In this document: positions 35,193 to 43,881 of the stretch, in pieces | Position numbering within the stretch: the stretch's first letter is position 1 | How the letters are laid out: every line of letters starts with the position of its first letter | Assembly: GCA_040401595.1 (NCBI GenBank) | Contig: JBBAOE010000004.1 | Location: 135,957-199,956, forward strand | DNA: 64,000 nucleotides | Direction: 5' to 3' | Source of the DNA: RFPW01 sp040401595 | GTDB lineage: Bacteria; Pseudomonadota; Gammaproteobacteria; Burkholderiales; Burkholderiaceae_E | Position numbers and translations under genes: made by a program | The notes under the pieces: generated by a model | What the model was told of the DNA's origin: nothing | The model's input: the letters and a program-made list of their open reading frames with translations, nothing else | Database searches by the model: none

Positions 35193-36518
35193 ATGCCGCC
35201 CTCCGTACCCTCAGCACCCTCAGCACCCTCAGCACCCTCAGCACCGCCCGACTCCCCGCAATCCCTCCTGTCCCCGTCGGTCCCAAGCGGGACGCTCGGT
35301 GGTACGCGTGCGCTCTCGACGACCCCCTATACGGAAGTCGGCCGGCGCATCGACGCCCTCGTGCGTACGGCCAATGTGCCGGTGGTTCGCGCCTCCAGTG
35401 TGCTGTTTGAGACTCTGGCCGAGGTCGAACGGGCTCAGCAGGAGAGCGCCCGCGGCGTGCGCCATGCCACCACCTACGGGACGAGCGGCGTGCCGACAAC
35501 GATGGCACTGATGGATGCGGTGGCCGAGCTCGAGGGCGTTGGTGCCCCGGCGGCGGCCGATCGGGCAGGCCCCGGGACCCGCGCCGCGCTGGTTCCCTCT
35601 GGGTTGGCGGCGATCGCGCTCGCCATCCTGAGCTTCGCCGCGAGTGGCGATCATGTGCTGATGCCCGACAGTATTTACGGTCCCGGGCGCGCGCTGGCAC
35701 TGGGCCAACTGGCGCGCGCCGGGATCGAGACCACGTTCTATGATCCGCGCATCGACCCGGCTGCGCTTGCGCGTTTGATGCGGCCCCGAACCCGCATCGT
35801 CTACTTGGAGAGTCCGGGCAGTTACACCTTTGAAATCCAGGATGCAGCGGGTTTGGCAGCGTGCGCGCGCGAGCATGGTGCGCTGTCGATGATCGACAAT
35901 GCTTGGGGGAGCCCCCTGCACTTTCATCCGTTTAAGCACGGAATCGATGTCTCCATCGTCCCGCTCACCAAGTATTGGGGTGGCCACGCCGACGTGCTGA
36001 TGGGCGCGGTCGTCGTCACCGACGCGCTCTGGCCGACCCTTTGGCATTCGGTGCGTGGTCTGGGCCTGTGCGTCTCGAGCGATGACGCCTGGCTCGTGTT
36101 GCGGGGGCTACGAACGCTCCCTCAGCGGGTGGCACAACATGAGACGTCGGCGATCGAGGTGGCGCGCTGGTTGCAGGGGCGCTCCGGTGTCACCCGGGTG
36201 CTACATCCGGCCTTGCCCGACCATCCGGACCATGCGCGCTGGCGCCGCGATTTCTCCGGCAGCTGTGGCTTGTTTTCGTTCGAGCTTGAGCCAGCGCTCG
36301 AGGGTCGGGTTGTGCGACTCGTCGAGGGCCGGCGTCATTTCGGCATTGGCTATTCCTGGGGCGGCTTCGAGAGCCTGATCATGCCGGCGCGTCTTGCGGG
36401 TCTGCGCACCGTCAGGCCCTGGGTTGGCGGGCCGCTGGTGCGCCTGCATGTGGGCCTGGAGTCGGTGGCGGACCTGATCGCGGATCTTGACCAGGGCTTT
36501 CGCGCCATGGGGATCTGA
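35193..36518 (+). CDS. metC: Cystathionine beta-lyase
   Basis: PLP-dependent Cys/Met metabolism enzyme of 441 residues. The PLP lysine lies in IVPLTKYWGGHAD; other features are TTYGTSGVPTT, VPSGLAAIALA, YLESPGSYTFEIQD and MIDNAWGSPLHFHP. It would cleave cystathionine to homocysteine, pyruvate and ammonia in methionine synthesis. The start ATG 35193 has GGAG about 10 nt upstream. Unusually, residues 6-17 are four tandem Pro-Ser-Ala units coded by four perfect CCCTCAGCA repeats (35208-35243), and the first 35 residues are not conserved with the family. A later start is possible but no good ATG or GTG with a ribosome site is evident. Confidence 0.88.
   Translation: MPPSVPSAPSAPSAPSAPPDSPQSLLSPSVPSGTLGGTRALSTTPYTEVGRRIDALVRTANVPVVRASSVLFETLAEVERAQQESARGVRHATTYGTSGVPTTMALMDAVAELEGVGAPAAADRAGPGTRAALVPSGLAAIALAILSFAASGDHVLMPDSIYGPGRALALGQLARAGIETTFYDPRIDPAALARLMRPRTRIVYLESPGSYTFEIQDAAGLAACAREHGALSMIDNAWGSPLHFHPFKHGIDVSIVPLTKYWGGHADVLMGAVVVTDALWPTLWHSVRGLGLCVSSDDAWLVLRGLRTLPQRVAQHETSAIEVARWLQGRSGVTRVLHPALPDHPDHARWRRDFSGSCGLFSFELEPALEGRVVRLVEGRRHFGIGYSWGGFESLIMPARLAGLRTVRPWVGGPLVRLHVGLESVADLIADLDQGFRAMGI
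35208..35243 (+). repeat. 9-bp tandem repeat in the metC 5' end
   Basis: Four perfect copies of CCCTCAGCA, in frame, coding Pro-Ser-Ala four times. Confidence 0.95.
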
Positions 36519-36583
36519 GCGTGTCGGTTGCGGATTGTCGCCCCAATCGGCGCAGCACCTGCGGCCCCCGGTAGAATCCGGTC

Positions 36584-38335
36584 ATGTTATCCGAGCATCG
36601 TTTGCAAATTGCTGCCCGCCTGGCAGCCGCGGTCGAACCGCTGGCGCTCCAGGCCGGGATTGCCCCGCCCCCGATCACGCTGGATCGGCCCAAACAGGCC
36701 AGTCACGGCGATCTGGCCTGCAGCATCGCGCTACAACTGGCCAAGCCCCTGGGCCGCGGCCCTCGTGAGGTGGCCGAGGCGCTGGTCCGGGCCTTGACCC
36801 AGGACCCGTTGGCAGCGCCGCTGGTGGCCGGTGCCGATGTTGCCGGGCCCGGCTTTATCAATCTGCAGGTAACGCCCGCGGTGCGCAGCGCAGCGGTCAC
36901 CCGCGCCTTGCAGGAAGGCTCGCGGTTTGGTCGCGGTGAGCGGGGGGCTGGCCAGCGGCTCTTGATCGAGTTTGTATCGGCCAACCCAACCGGACCGTTG
37001 CACGTCGGCCATGGCCGTCAGGGCGCGCTGGGTGACGTCCTGGCTGCGCTGCTCGAGGCGGATGGTTGGGTCGTTTCGCGCGAGTTTTATTACAACGACG
37101 CTGGCAATCAGATCGAGAATCTCGCGCTGTCGGTTCAGGCACGCGCCCGGGGAACTGCACCCGATGATCCGGGCTTTCCGCAAGATGGGTATCGGGGCGA
37201 GTACATTGCCGAGATTGCCCAGCGATTTCTCGCGCGTGACGGCGTCGCGGCGCGCGATGTTGCTGCGGTGGTGGGCAGCGGCGATGTCGAGGATCTGGCC
37301 GCGATTCGGCGATTCGCCGTCGCGTGCCTGCGCCATGAACAGGACCTAGACCTGCAGGCGTTCGGGATCCGCTTTGATCGCTACGCGCTCGAGAGCGCGC
37401 TGTACACCGAGGGCCGGGTGGCCGGCGTGGTCGAGGCCCTGGTTCGCGCCGGGCATGCGTACGAGGCTGAGGGTGCACTCTGGCTGCGCTCGACGACCTG
37501 GGGCGATGACAAGGACCGCGTGATGCGCAAGTCCGATGGCACCTATACCTACTTTGTGCCGGATGTGGCCTATCACCAGACCAAATGGGAGCGCGGCTTT
37601 GCGCGCGCGATCAATGTCCAGGGCAGTGACCACCATGGCACCATCGCGCGCGTGCGGGCAGGTCTGCAGGCCTTGGGCCTGGGGATTCCGCCGGGCTGGC
37701 CTGACTACGTTCTGCACAAGATGGTCACTGTCATGCGCGGGGGCGAGGAGGTCAAGATCAGCAAGCGCGCGGGCGGCTATGTGACCTTGCGCGATCTGAT
37801 CGACTGGTCGGGCACGACACTCGAGAACGGACGAGATGCGGTGCGGTTTTTTTTGATCTCCCGCAAGGCCGATGCCGAATTCACGTTTGATATCGACCTG
37901 GCGCGTTCCCAGAGTGACGAGAACCCGGTGTACTACGTCCAGTATGCGCACGCCCGGATCTGCTCGGTGCTCGCCCAACGCGCTGCGAGCCCGACCGATT
38001 CGCAGGCGCCTGCGGCCGACCCGGCGTGCGACCTCGCAGCCCACCTCGCAGCCGACCTCACGCGCCTCGATACGGCCAGTGAAATCGCGCTGATGGCGCG
38101 CCTTGCGCAGTGGCCCGATACGGTGAGGGGAGCGGTCGATGAACTGGCGCCACACGCGCTGGCCTATTATTTGCGAGATCTCGCCGCCGATTTCCATAGT
38201 TTTTACAACGCGCAACGCGTCTTGGTGGATGATTCCGGACTGCGTTCGGCGCGACTCGCGCTGCTCGCCTCGACCCGCCAGGTTCTTCGCAATGGATTGG
38301 CCCTGATTGGGGTTTCGGCACCCGAGAGAATGTGA
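36584..38335 (+). CDS. argS: Arginyl-tRNA synthetase
   Basis: Class I aminoacyl-tRNA synthetase, 583 residues. The HIGH-type motif is FVSANPTGPLHVGHGRQG; the KMSKS counterpart is reduced to VKISKRAG, as in many ArgRS. The N-terminal Add1 domain (SHGDLACSIALQLAK) and the C-terminal DALR anticodon-binding domain (YVQYAHARICSVL to the end) are present. About 30 residues before the DALR core form an Ala/Asp-rich insertion (DSQAPAADPACDLAAHLAAD). Followed at once by the SPOR gene. Confidence 0.97.
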   Translation: MLSEHRLQIAARLAAAVEPLALQAGIAPPPITLDRPKQASHGDLACSIALQLAKPLGRGPREVAEALVRALTQDPLAAPLVAGADVAGPGFINLQVTPAVRSAAVTRALQEGSRFGRGERGAGQRLLIEFVSANPTGPLHVGHGRQGALGDVLAALLEADGWVVSREFYYNDAGNQIENLALSVQARARGTAPDDPGFPQDGYRGEYIAEIAQRFLARDGVAARDVAAVVGSGDVEDLAAIRRFAVACLRHEQDLDLQAFGIRFDRYALESALYTEGRVAGVVEALVRAGHAYEAEGALWLRSTTWGDDKDRVMRKSDGTYTYFVPDVAYHQTKWERGFARAINVQGSDHHGTIARVRAGLQALGLGIPPGWPDYVLHKMVTVMRGGEEVKISKRAGGYVTLRDLIDWSGTTLENGRDAVRFFLISRKADAEFTFDIDLARSQSDENPVYYVQYAHARICSVLAQRAASPTDSQAPAADPACDLAAHLAADLTRLDTASEIALMARLAQWPDTVRGAVDELAPHALAYYLRDLAADFHSFYNAQRVLVDDSGLRSARLALLASTRQVLRNGLALIGVSAPERM

Positions 38336-38337
38336 AC

Positions 38338-39156
38338 ATGCCCGCAACGATCGCCGCCCGTCGTCCGCTCAGGACCCAGGCTCACCGTAGCCAGGGCGGT
38401 ACGTTTGCCGGCCTGCTTGCGGGGATTCTGATCGGTCTTGGGACGGCCTTGGCGGTTGCGATTTTTGTCACCAAAGCACCGGTCCCATTCTTGAACAAGA
38501 CGGCGCGAGCGCCCGAGCGCGCGCTCGACCCCAAGAGCCCCGAGGCAGCCCCCGATCCGAACAAGCCGCTCTTTTCCCGCAGTCGATCGGACCCGACCGC
38601 GCCAGCCGCGACCGAGCCTTCGGTCCCGTTGCCCGGGCCGGACCGTAATACCCCCACCCCGACCGAACCGGCCAGTGCGGACGCCGCAGCCGAGCGTCGG
38701 GAGGGCGACCGTTCGGCGCCGGAGGCGCGCACCCCGGCACCGATTGAGCCCGCTCGCCCAAGTTCGCAGGCAATGCCCCAGACCAGCGTGGCCGCCGTGC
38801 CCCCGGCTGTGGCGCAGCCGCCCAATCCGGTCGCACCGGCGCCAGCCCGAGCGCCCGCATCGGCGCAGGGCGCCGCGGCTGCGCCACCAGCGGCCGCCCC
38901 GGCCCCCGCTCCTGGCGCGGGCGGCGAGGGCTATGTGCTGCAGGCCGGCGCCTTCAGGACGGTCGAAGATGCCGAAGCCATGCGTGGGCGCCTGGCGTTG
39001 CTCGGTTTTGAGGCGAGGGTTATCGGTTCCGAGGTCAACGGGCTCGCCGTGCAGCGGGTCAGGATCGGCCCGTTTTCCCGAATGGAAGATATGAACCGTG
39101 CGCGCACCAAGCTCACGGAAAGTGGTGTTGAGGTGTCGGTGGTGCGGGTCCGCTAG
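38338..39156 (+). CDS. SPOR domain protein (FtsN-like)
   Basis: A 272-residue inner-membrane protein: a short cytoplasmic basic N-terminus, one membrane helix (residues about 25-45, GLLAGILIGLGTALAVAIF), a long Pro/Ala-rich periplasmic linker and a C-terminal SPOR domain (GYVLQAGAFRTVEDAEAMR to the end) that binds denuded peptidoglycan at septa. This is the FtsN-like layout. ATG 38338 is chosen because GAGAG lies 9 nt upstream; GTG 38332 overlapping the argS stop is the alternative. Followed by dsbA. Confidence 0.88.
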   Translation: MPATIAARRPLRTQAHRSQGGTFAGLLAGILIGLGTALAVAIFVTKAPVPFLNKTARAPERALDPKSPEAAPDPNKPLFSRSRSDPTAPAATEPSVPLPGPDRNTPTPTEPASADAAAERREGDRSAPEARTPAPIEPARPSSQAMPQTSVAAVPPAVAQPPNPVAPAPARAPASAQGAAAAPPAAAPAPAPGAGGEGYVLQAGAFRTVEDAEAMRGRLALLGFEARVIGSEVNGLAVQRVRIGPFSRMEDMNRARTKLTESGVEVSVVRVR

Positions 39157-39203
39157 GCCCAGAGCCGGTCGACGCGTGGATTTGAACTTTTTAGGATAGG
39201 GCG

Positions 39204-39866
39204 ATGCAGGCTTCCAACAATTCCCGCCGTGACTGGCTGGGTGCAACATTGGCCGGCGCGGCGCTGGTCGGGCTTCCAGTTCGGTCCCTGCGCGCGCATC
39301 CCTTGGCCGAAGGGATCGATTTCAAGACGCTCGCCAAGGCCCAGCCGGTCGAGGCTCCGGCCGGTAAGGTCGAGGTGATTGAATTTTTTGGCTATTGGTG
39401 TCCGCACTGCCATGCGCTCGAGCCGGAACTTCAAGCCTGGCGAGCCAAACAGTCGGCCGAGGTTTTTTTTCGCAAGCTGCCGGTGGCGTTTCGACCGAAC
39501 CAGGCGCCCTTTCAGCATGCGTATTTCGCGCTCGAAGGACTCGGGAAAGCCGATGTGGTCTCCGCCGCGATTTTTGCCGCCATTCATGTCGAGCGCAAAC
39601 CGATCGAAACGATCGAGGATCTGGCGGAGGTTGTCGCCAAAGCCGGTGTTGACCGGGCGCGCTTTCTCGAACTTGCCGCGTCCTTTGCAGTCCAGGCCAA
39701 GGCTCGGCGCGTCATGCAGACGGCCGAAGCGTTTGCTATCGATGGCGTCCCCTGTCTCGGCGTGGCGGGGAAATGGACCACCTCCCCGACCTTGGCCGGC
39801 AGCCGCGAGAAGGCGCTCCATGTCGTCGATGAATTGATTGCCCGCGAGCGCACCGCCCGCCGCTAG
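39204..39866 (+). CDS. dsbA: Thiol:disulfide interchange protein DsbA
   Basis: Periplasmic oxidase that introduces disulfides, 220 residues. The N-terminus SRRDWLGATLAGAALVG has twin arginines before a hydrophobic stretch, resembling a Tat signal, with cleavage likely near SLRA. The active site is CPHC (FFGYWCPHCHALEPEL) and the cis-proline loop is GVPCLGV. Start has AGGA 8 nt upstream. The sequence between argS and rlpA (SPOR, dsbA) is a usual betaproteobacterial envelope block. Confidence 0.93.
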   Translation: MQASNNSRRDWLGATLAGAALVGLPVRSLRAHPLAEGIDFKTLAKAQPVEAPAGKVEVIEFFGYWCPHCHALEPELQAWRAKQSAEVFFRKLPVAFRPNQAPFQHAYFALEGLGKADVVSAAIFAAIHVERKPIETIEDLAEVVAKAGVDRARFLELAASFAVQAKARRVMQTAEAFAIDGVPCLGVAGKWTTSPTLAGSREKALHVVDELIARERTARR

Positions 39867-39880
39867 AAACGCCTGCGGCC

Positions 39881-40471
39881 TTGATTGCCAGGCTCCGCTG
39901 GTCGGAGGGCTGCAGCCCCAGGGTTCGCCGGCTGCCAGGCGCCCTGCTGCTGGGCGCCCTGCTGCTGGCGGGCGGTTGTACCAGTCGCTGGCGGGTCGAG
40001 CAGCGCCCAATCGATGGGCCGCTTGAGATCAGCCGGGCCGCTCTCGATGCCGTTCCCGATGCCATTCCACGCCACGAACCGGTGCTGCCGCATACCACCC
40101 GGCCCTATGAGGCGTTTGGTCGCCGCTACGAGCCCATGGGTACGCGGGCACCCTATCGCTCGATCGGCGTGGCGAGCTGGTACGGGCGGCGCTACCACGG
40201 GCAGAAAACCGCCAGTGGCGAGCCCTATGACATGTTTGCGATGACGGCTGCGCATCCGATCCTGCCGATCCCGAGCTACGCGCGCGTGACGGCCTTGCGC
40301 TCCGGACGGTCGGTGGTGGTCCGGATCAATGACCGGGGTCCGTTTGTCAATGACCGGTTGATCGATCTGAGTTACGTCGCGGCGCACCGGATCGGCTTAA
40401 TCGAGTCCGGGACCGGGGCGGTGGAGGTGGAATTGCTCTTGCCGCCGGTGTCGGAACGCGGGTGGCGGTGA
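39881..40471 (+). CDS. rlpA: RlpA-family septal lytic transglycosylase, lipoprotein
   Basis: A 196-residue outer-membrane lipoprotein. The lipobox is LLAGGC near residue 33, after a leucine-rich signal coded partly by a 15-bp tandem duplication (39941-39970). The double-psi beta-barrel has GVASWYGRRYHGQKTASGE, with the DPBB catalytic acidic/histidine region, and VVVRINDRGPF. RlpA cleaves naked glycan strands at the septum. No SPOR domain is attached, but a separate SPOR protein lies two genes upstream. The start appears to be TTG 39881, without a clear ribosome site; certainty of the start is low. Confidence 0.85.
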   Translation: MIARLRWSEGCSPRVRRLPGALLLGALLLAGGCTSRWRVEQRPIDGPLEISRAALDAVPDAIPRHEPVLPHTTRPYEAFGRRYEPMGTRAPYRSIGVASWYGRRYHGQKTASGEPYDMFAMTAAHPILPIPSYARVTALRSGRSVVVRINDRGPFVNDRLIDLSYVAAHRIGLIESGTGAVEVELLLPPVSERGWR

Positions 40472-40484
40472 GCGCAGGCCCGAC

Positions 40485-41402
40485 TCAGTCCTCGGGCACG
40501 CCTTTGAGTGCGAGCAGACGCCGGTAGAGCGCCTGACGGGATTGCCCGAGGGCCTGGGCCGCAACCCGAGCGGCGGCGGCGGCCGGCAGTTCTGCTGCGA
40601 GGGCCTTGAGCAGGCGGTCGGTTAGGGCCGCGCGGGCCGGGTCCGGGGCCTCTTGCGGGTCTTGAGCGTTTGCCTCGCGCTCGTCGATGCGGGTCGGGAC
40701 CGGCGCGAGGGCCAGGGCAAACTCACCGCGTCGTCGGTCCGCATGTCCGTCGAGCCAGGCCAATGCCTCGCCCAGCGGCATGCGGGCGATCTCCTCGAAC
40801 CGCTTGGTGAGCTCGCGCCCGATCACGATCGGACGAGCGACCCCGAACGCCTCGACCATGGCGGTGAGCGTTGCATCAATCCGATGCGGTGCCTCGAAAA
40901 ACACCAGCACCGCTGGATCCTGGCTGAACTCGGCCAGACGGCGCCGACGGGCGCCGGCCGAGGCGGGCAGAAAACCGAGAAATCGAAAGCCGTCCCCCTC
41001 CAGGCCGGCCGCCGAGAGCAGGGTGATCACCGCACTTGCCCCGGGTATGGGAACAACCGGAAATCCGGCCGCATGGACGGCGGCGACGATGCGGCTGCCC
41101 GGATCGCTGATGGCCGGGGTACCTGCATCGGTGACCAGCGCGACGCTCGATCCCTGCTGGAGGCGGCTGATGACGTGCTGCGCGGCCTGTACTTCGTTGT
41201 GGGCGTGTGCCGGAAAGATGTCCGGGCGAATGCCGAGGTGGGCCAGTAGGGTTCGGCTGACGCGGGTATCTTCCGCCGCAACGCAGTCCACGGTCTTCAG
41301 GATCTGGGCTGCCCGCACCGAGAGGTCATCGAGGTTACCGATGGGCGTCGCGACAACGAACAGGGTGGCGGGCGGGCGCGGGGCGCAAAGCGGGGAAGTC
41401 AT
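40485..41402 (-). CDS. rsmI: 16S rRNA (cytidine1402-2'-O)-methyltransferase
   Basis: RsmI, 305 residues, SAM-dependent methylation of C1402 in 16S rRNA. Motifs: LFVVATPIGNLDDLSVRA, VAAEDTRVSRTLL, VALVTDAGTPAISDPG and VFFEAPHRI, all diagnostic. Start MTSPLCAPRP chosen by length; a longer frame reaches into yraN's upstream region. It is divergent from yraN, as in many proteobacteria. Confidence 0.96.
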   Translation of the reverse strand: MTSPLCAPRPPATLFVVATPIGNLDDLSVRAAQILKTVDCVAAEDTRVSRTLLAHLGIRPDIFPAHAHNEVQAAQHVISRLQQGSSVALVTDAGTPAISDPGSRIVAAVHAAGFPVVPIPGASAVITLLSAAGLEGDGFRFLGFLPASAGARRRRLAEFSQDPAVLVFFEAPHRIDATLTAMVEAFGVARPIVIGRELTKRFEEIARMPLGEALAWLDGHADRRRGEFALALAPVPTRIDEREANAQDPQEAPDPARAALTDRLLKALAAELPAAAAARVAAQALGQSRQALYRRLLALKGVPED

Positions 41403-41477
41403 GGCGCTCGAGTGTAAACCCGCCGGGCAGGCGGTCTGGGTGGCCACCCCCGGCTCCCGACACCCCTAGTTCGCGCT

Positions 41478-41834
41478 ATGCCATCGCCAACCCAGCGCCG
41501 CGGCGCCGAATCCGAAGGTCAAGCCCTCGCGCTGCTGTGTGGCCAGGGGCTGCGCCTGGTCGCGCGCAATGTGCGCTGGCGCGGCGGTGAGATCGATCTG
41601 ATTCTGCGCGACGGTGCCCGTCTCGTGTTTGTCGAGGTGCGCCAGCGCAGCCGCGCCGATTGGGGCAGTGCGGCTGCCACGGTCGGGACCGCGAAACAGC
41701 GCCGCTTGACCCTGACCGCCCAGTGGTGGTTGAGCCGACATTTTCGAGATCAAGACTGGCCCGAGTGCCGGTTTGACGTGGTCGCGATCGATGGGGAGCG
41801 CCTGCAGTGGCTGCGTGACGCGTTTTCGAGCTGA
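41478..41834 (+). CDS. yraN: YraN family protein (UPF0102)
   Basis: A 118-residue protein with the endonuclease-like fold seen in YraN: residues RRGAESEGQALALL, GGEIDLILRDGARLVFVEVRQRS, and FDVVAIDG. The E-x-D-L and V-E-V-(K/R) arrangement is that of PD-(D/E)XK nucleases, but the biological role is unsettled. First gene of a yraN-diaA-dolP group. Confidence 0.92.
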   Translation: MPSPTQRRGAESEGQALALLCGQGLRLVARNVRWRGGEIDLILRDGARLVFVEVRQRSRADWGSAAATVGTAKQRRLTLTAQWWLSRHFRDQDWPECRFDVVAIDGERLQWLRDAFSS

Positions 41835-41875
41835 TTTCAGCGTGGATTTGGCGTGATGACCACCCGCTGGGTGTC

Positions 41876-41881
41876 TATAAT
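41876..41881 (+). promoter_or_regulatory. Consensus -10 element just before diaA
   Basis: A perfect TATAAT whose predicted start point (about 41888) is only 2 nt before the ATG at 41890. The -35 region is poor. If active it would give a nearly leaderless message in addition to readthrough from yraN. Confidence 0.4.
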
Positions 41882-41889
41882 CGAGTCCT

Positions 41890-42483
41890 ATGAATTTAGT
41901 GGATCGGACCTTCGAGCAATTCGACGAAAGCATTCGTCTCAAGCAGTTGGCGGCCGAGACCCTGGCCCAACCCATTGCCAGCGCGATCGAGCTGTTGGCC
42001 AGTAGCTTGTCTGAGGGCCATCGTCTGCTCATCTGTGGCAATGGCGGCTCTGCCGCGGATGCCCAGCATCTGGCGGCCGAACTCGTCGGGCGCTTCGAAC
42101 GGGAGCGCCCTGCGCTGCCAGCGATTGCCCTGACCACGGACAGCTCGATTCTGACCGCCCTGAGCAATGACTACCGGTTCGACGAGGTTTTTGCGCGCCA
42201 GGTGCGCGGCCTTGGGGGTCCGGGAGATCTGTTGCTGGCAATTTCCACGTCGGGCAATTCCGTCAATATCCTGCGCGCGATTGAAGCGGCGCATGAGCGC
42301 GAAATGGGTGTCATCGCCCTGACGGGTCAGGGTGGCGGGCGCATCGCGACCCAACTGCGCGAGTCCGATCTCCTGCTGGCCGTCCCGCATACGCGAACGG
42401 CCCGCATTCAGGAAGTCCACCTGCTTATTTTGCATTGCCTGTGCGATGGCGTTGACGCGTTGTTGCTGGGCGATGAACCTTGA
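41890..42483 (+). CDS. diaA: SIS-domain protein, DiaA-type (phosphoheptose isomerase-like)
   Basis: A 197-residue SIS-domain protein. GNGGSAADAQHLAAELVGR and ISTSGNSVNILRAI are shared by GmhA and DiaA. The genomic neighbours yraN and a BON-domain lipoprotein match the E. coli yraN-diaA-dolP order, so DiaA, which binds DnaA and promotes timely initiation, is preferred over GmhA, the heptose isomerase. Heptose synthesis is present elsewhere (rfaE2 at 52006), so a dual or GmhA role cannot be excluded. Confidence 0.8.
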   Translation: MNLVDRTFEQFDESIRLKQLAAETLAQPIASAIELLASSLSEGHRLLICGNGGSAADAQHLAAELVGRFERERPALPAIALTTDSSILTALSNDYRFDEVFARQVRGLGGPGDLLLAISTSGNSVNILRAIEAAHEREMGVIALTGQGGGRIATQLRESDLLLAVPHTRTARIQEVHLLILHCLCDGVDALLLGDEP

Positions 42484-42505
42484 ATATTGAAGGAAACACA
42501 GGCTC

Positions 42506-43243
42506 ATGAACTCACCTAAATTTCCCCGTCTGGATGATTGCCCGGTAACGACTTCGCCGGATCTGGCCTCGGTGCAACCGCAGGGTCAACGGGGTGTGCG
42601 TTCGGCACACCTCTCGCGCGCCTTGCTGATGGGCGCGTTGGCGCTGGTCACGTTGAGCCAGCTGGGCTGCATTGCCGCCGCGGTCACCGGGGCCGCGGTT
42701 GGCGTGATTTCGGCACACGACCGACGCACCTTGGGCGCACAAACCGATGACGGCGGGATCGAGGTGAAGTCGCCGCAGCGCCTGCTGCAGGCGATCCGCA
42801 ATTCCACGGCAGTCAACGTGGTGAGCTATAACCGCCGCGTCCTGCTGACCGGCGAGGTGCTGGATGAGGCCGAAAAGAAAGCCGCGGGTGACGCCATCGC
42901 CAAACTCGATAACGTCCAAGCGGTCTACAACGAGCTCACGGTGGGGCCAGGGGCCAGTCTGATGCGGCAAGCCAGCGATGGTTACATTTCGACCAAGGTC
43001 AAAGGCTCCCTGATCGAAATCGGCGGGGTCGCAGCCAACCATGTCAAGGTGGCCACCGAGGACGGCGTCGTATTCCTGATGGGCTTGGTCACGCGCGCAG
43101 AAGCGGATCGGGCGGCCGCAGTCGCGGCGCGGGTCTCGGGGGTGCGCAAGGTCGTCACGTTGTGGGAGTTGATCTCGGAGCGCGACGCCTTCCGGCCCGA
43201 GCCCTCGCCAGCGCCCTGGGCAACTCCCGGCTCCGGCAAATAA
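42506..43243 (+). CDS. dolP: BON-domain outer-membrane lipoprotein (DolP/YraP)
   Basis: A 245-residue lipoprotein with two BON domains (about residues 85-155 and 165-235) and a lipobox LSQLGC near residue 53. The signal segment is preceded by an unusually long polar N-terminus, although the AAGGAA ribosome site before ATG 42506 supports this start. DolP helps outer-membrane integrity and BAM function. Third gene of the yraN-diaA-dolP block. Confidence 0.88.
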   Translation: MNSPKFPRLDDCPVTTSPDLASVQPQGQRGVRSAHLSRALLMGALALVTLSQLGCIAAAVTGAAVGVISAHDRRTLGAQTDDGGIEVKSPQRLLQAIRNSTAVNVVSYNRRVLLTGEVLDEAEKKAAGDAIAKLDNVQAVYNELTVGPGASLMRQASDGYISTKVKGSLIEIGGVAANHVKVATEDGVVFLMGLVTRAEADRAAAVAARVSGVRKVVTLWELISERDAFRPEPSPAPWATPGSGK

Positions 43244-43267
43244 GCGCCGAGGCCGGTTTGGCCGGCG

Positions 43268-43777
43268 TTGAGCATCGTGCGCCGGATCGCGCTTGTCCTG
43301 CTGGTGTTTTTGACCGGTGCGGGGCTCCTGACCTGGCGCTTCTGGCCGACACCTGAGCGTGCGCCCGAGGTCAGCTACGGACTGATTGACGGGCGGCGTC
43401 TCGCGCAGGCCGATTTGCGCGGCAAAGTCGTTTTGGTCAACTTCTGGGCGACGAGCTGCGTCATCTGCGTGCGCGAAATGCCCGGCTTGATTCGGACCCA
43501 TCAGAAATTCGCCGGCCGTGGCTTCGAGACCGTAGCGGTCGCGATGGCCTATGACCGGCCTGACTTTGTCCTGTATTTTGCCCGCACGCACGCCCTACCC
43601 TTCCCGGTTGCCCTCGATTTGCAAGGTACGGTCGCTCAGGCCTTCGGTCCCGTCGCGGTCACCCCGACCACTGTGCTGATCGGGCCAGGGGGCGATGTCA
43701 TTCGGCGTTGGGTGGGGGAGCCCGAGAGCTGGCCGGCGCTGGAGGCCCTCATCGAATCCCACTTGATACCCAGCTGA
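43268..43777 (+). CDS. TlpA-like membrane-anchored thioredoxin
   Basis: A 169-residue protein with an N-terminal membrane anchor (RRIALVLLVFLTGAGLL) and a thioredoxin domain. The redox site is NFWATSCVICVREMP (CVIC), in place of the common CxPC; cis-proline is in VTPTTVLIG. The sequence GFETVAVAMAYDRP matches a TlpA subgroup common in betaproteobacteria. Likely a periplasmic reductase or cytochrome-maturation partner. Start TTG 43268 or GTG 43277; not resolved. Last gene in the yraN block. Confidence 0.85.
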   Translation: MSIVRRIALVLLVFLTGAGLLTWRFWPTPERAPEVSYGLIDGRRLAQADLRGKVVLVNFWATSCVICVREMPGLIRTHQKFAGRGFETVAVAMAYDRPDFVLYFARTHALPFPVALDLQGTVAQAFGPVAVTPTTVLIGPGGDVIRRWVGEPESWPALEALIESHLIPS

Positions 43778-43881
43778 ACCGGGCAATCCGCGGTCGCTGC
43801 TCCGGCAGAATCGATCATCCAGCGCCATCATTGGTCTTCTTCGACCGGCGCTGCCCGCGTCAGGGCTCGGGGTCTGCCGCG

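Noticed and set aside
41890..42483. Calling this gene gmhA
   Set aside because: Sequence alone allows it, but the yraN-SIS-BON order matches the diaA locus. Kept as an alternative only.
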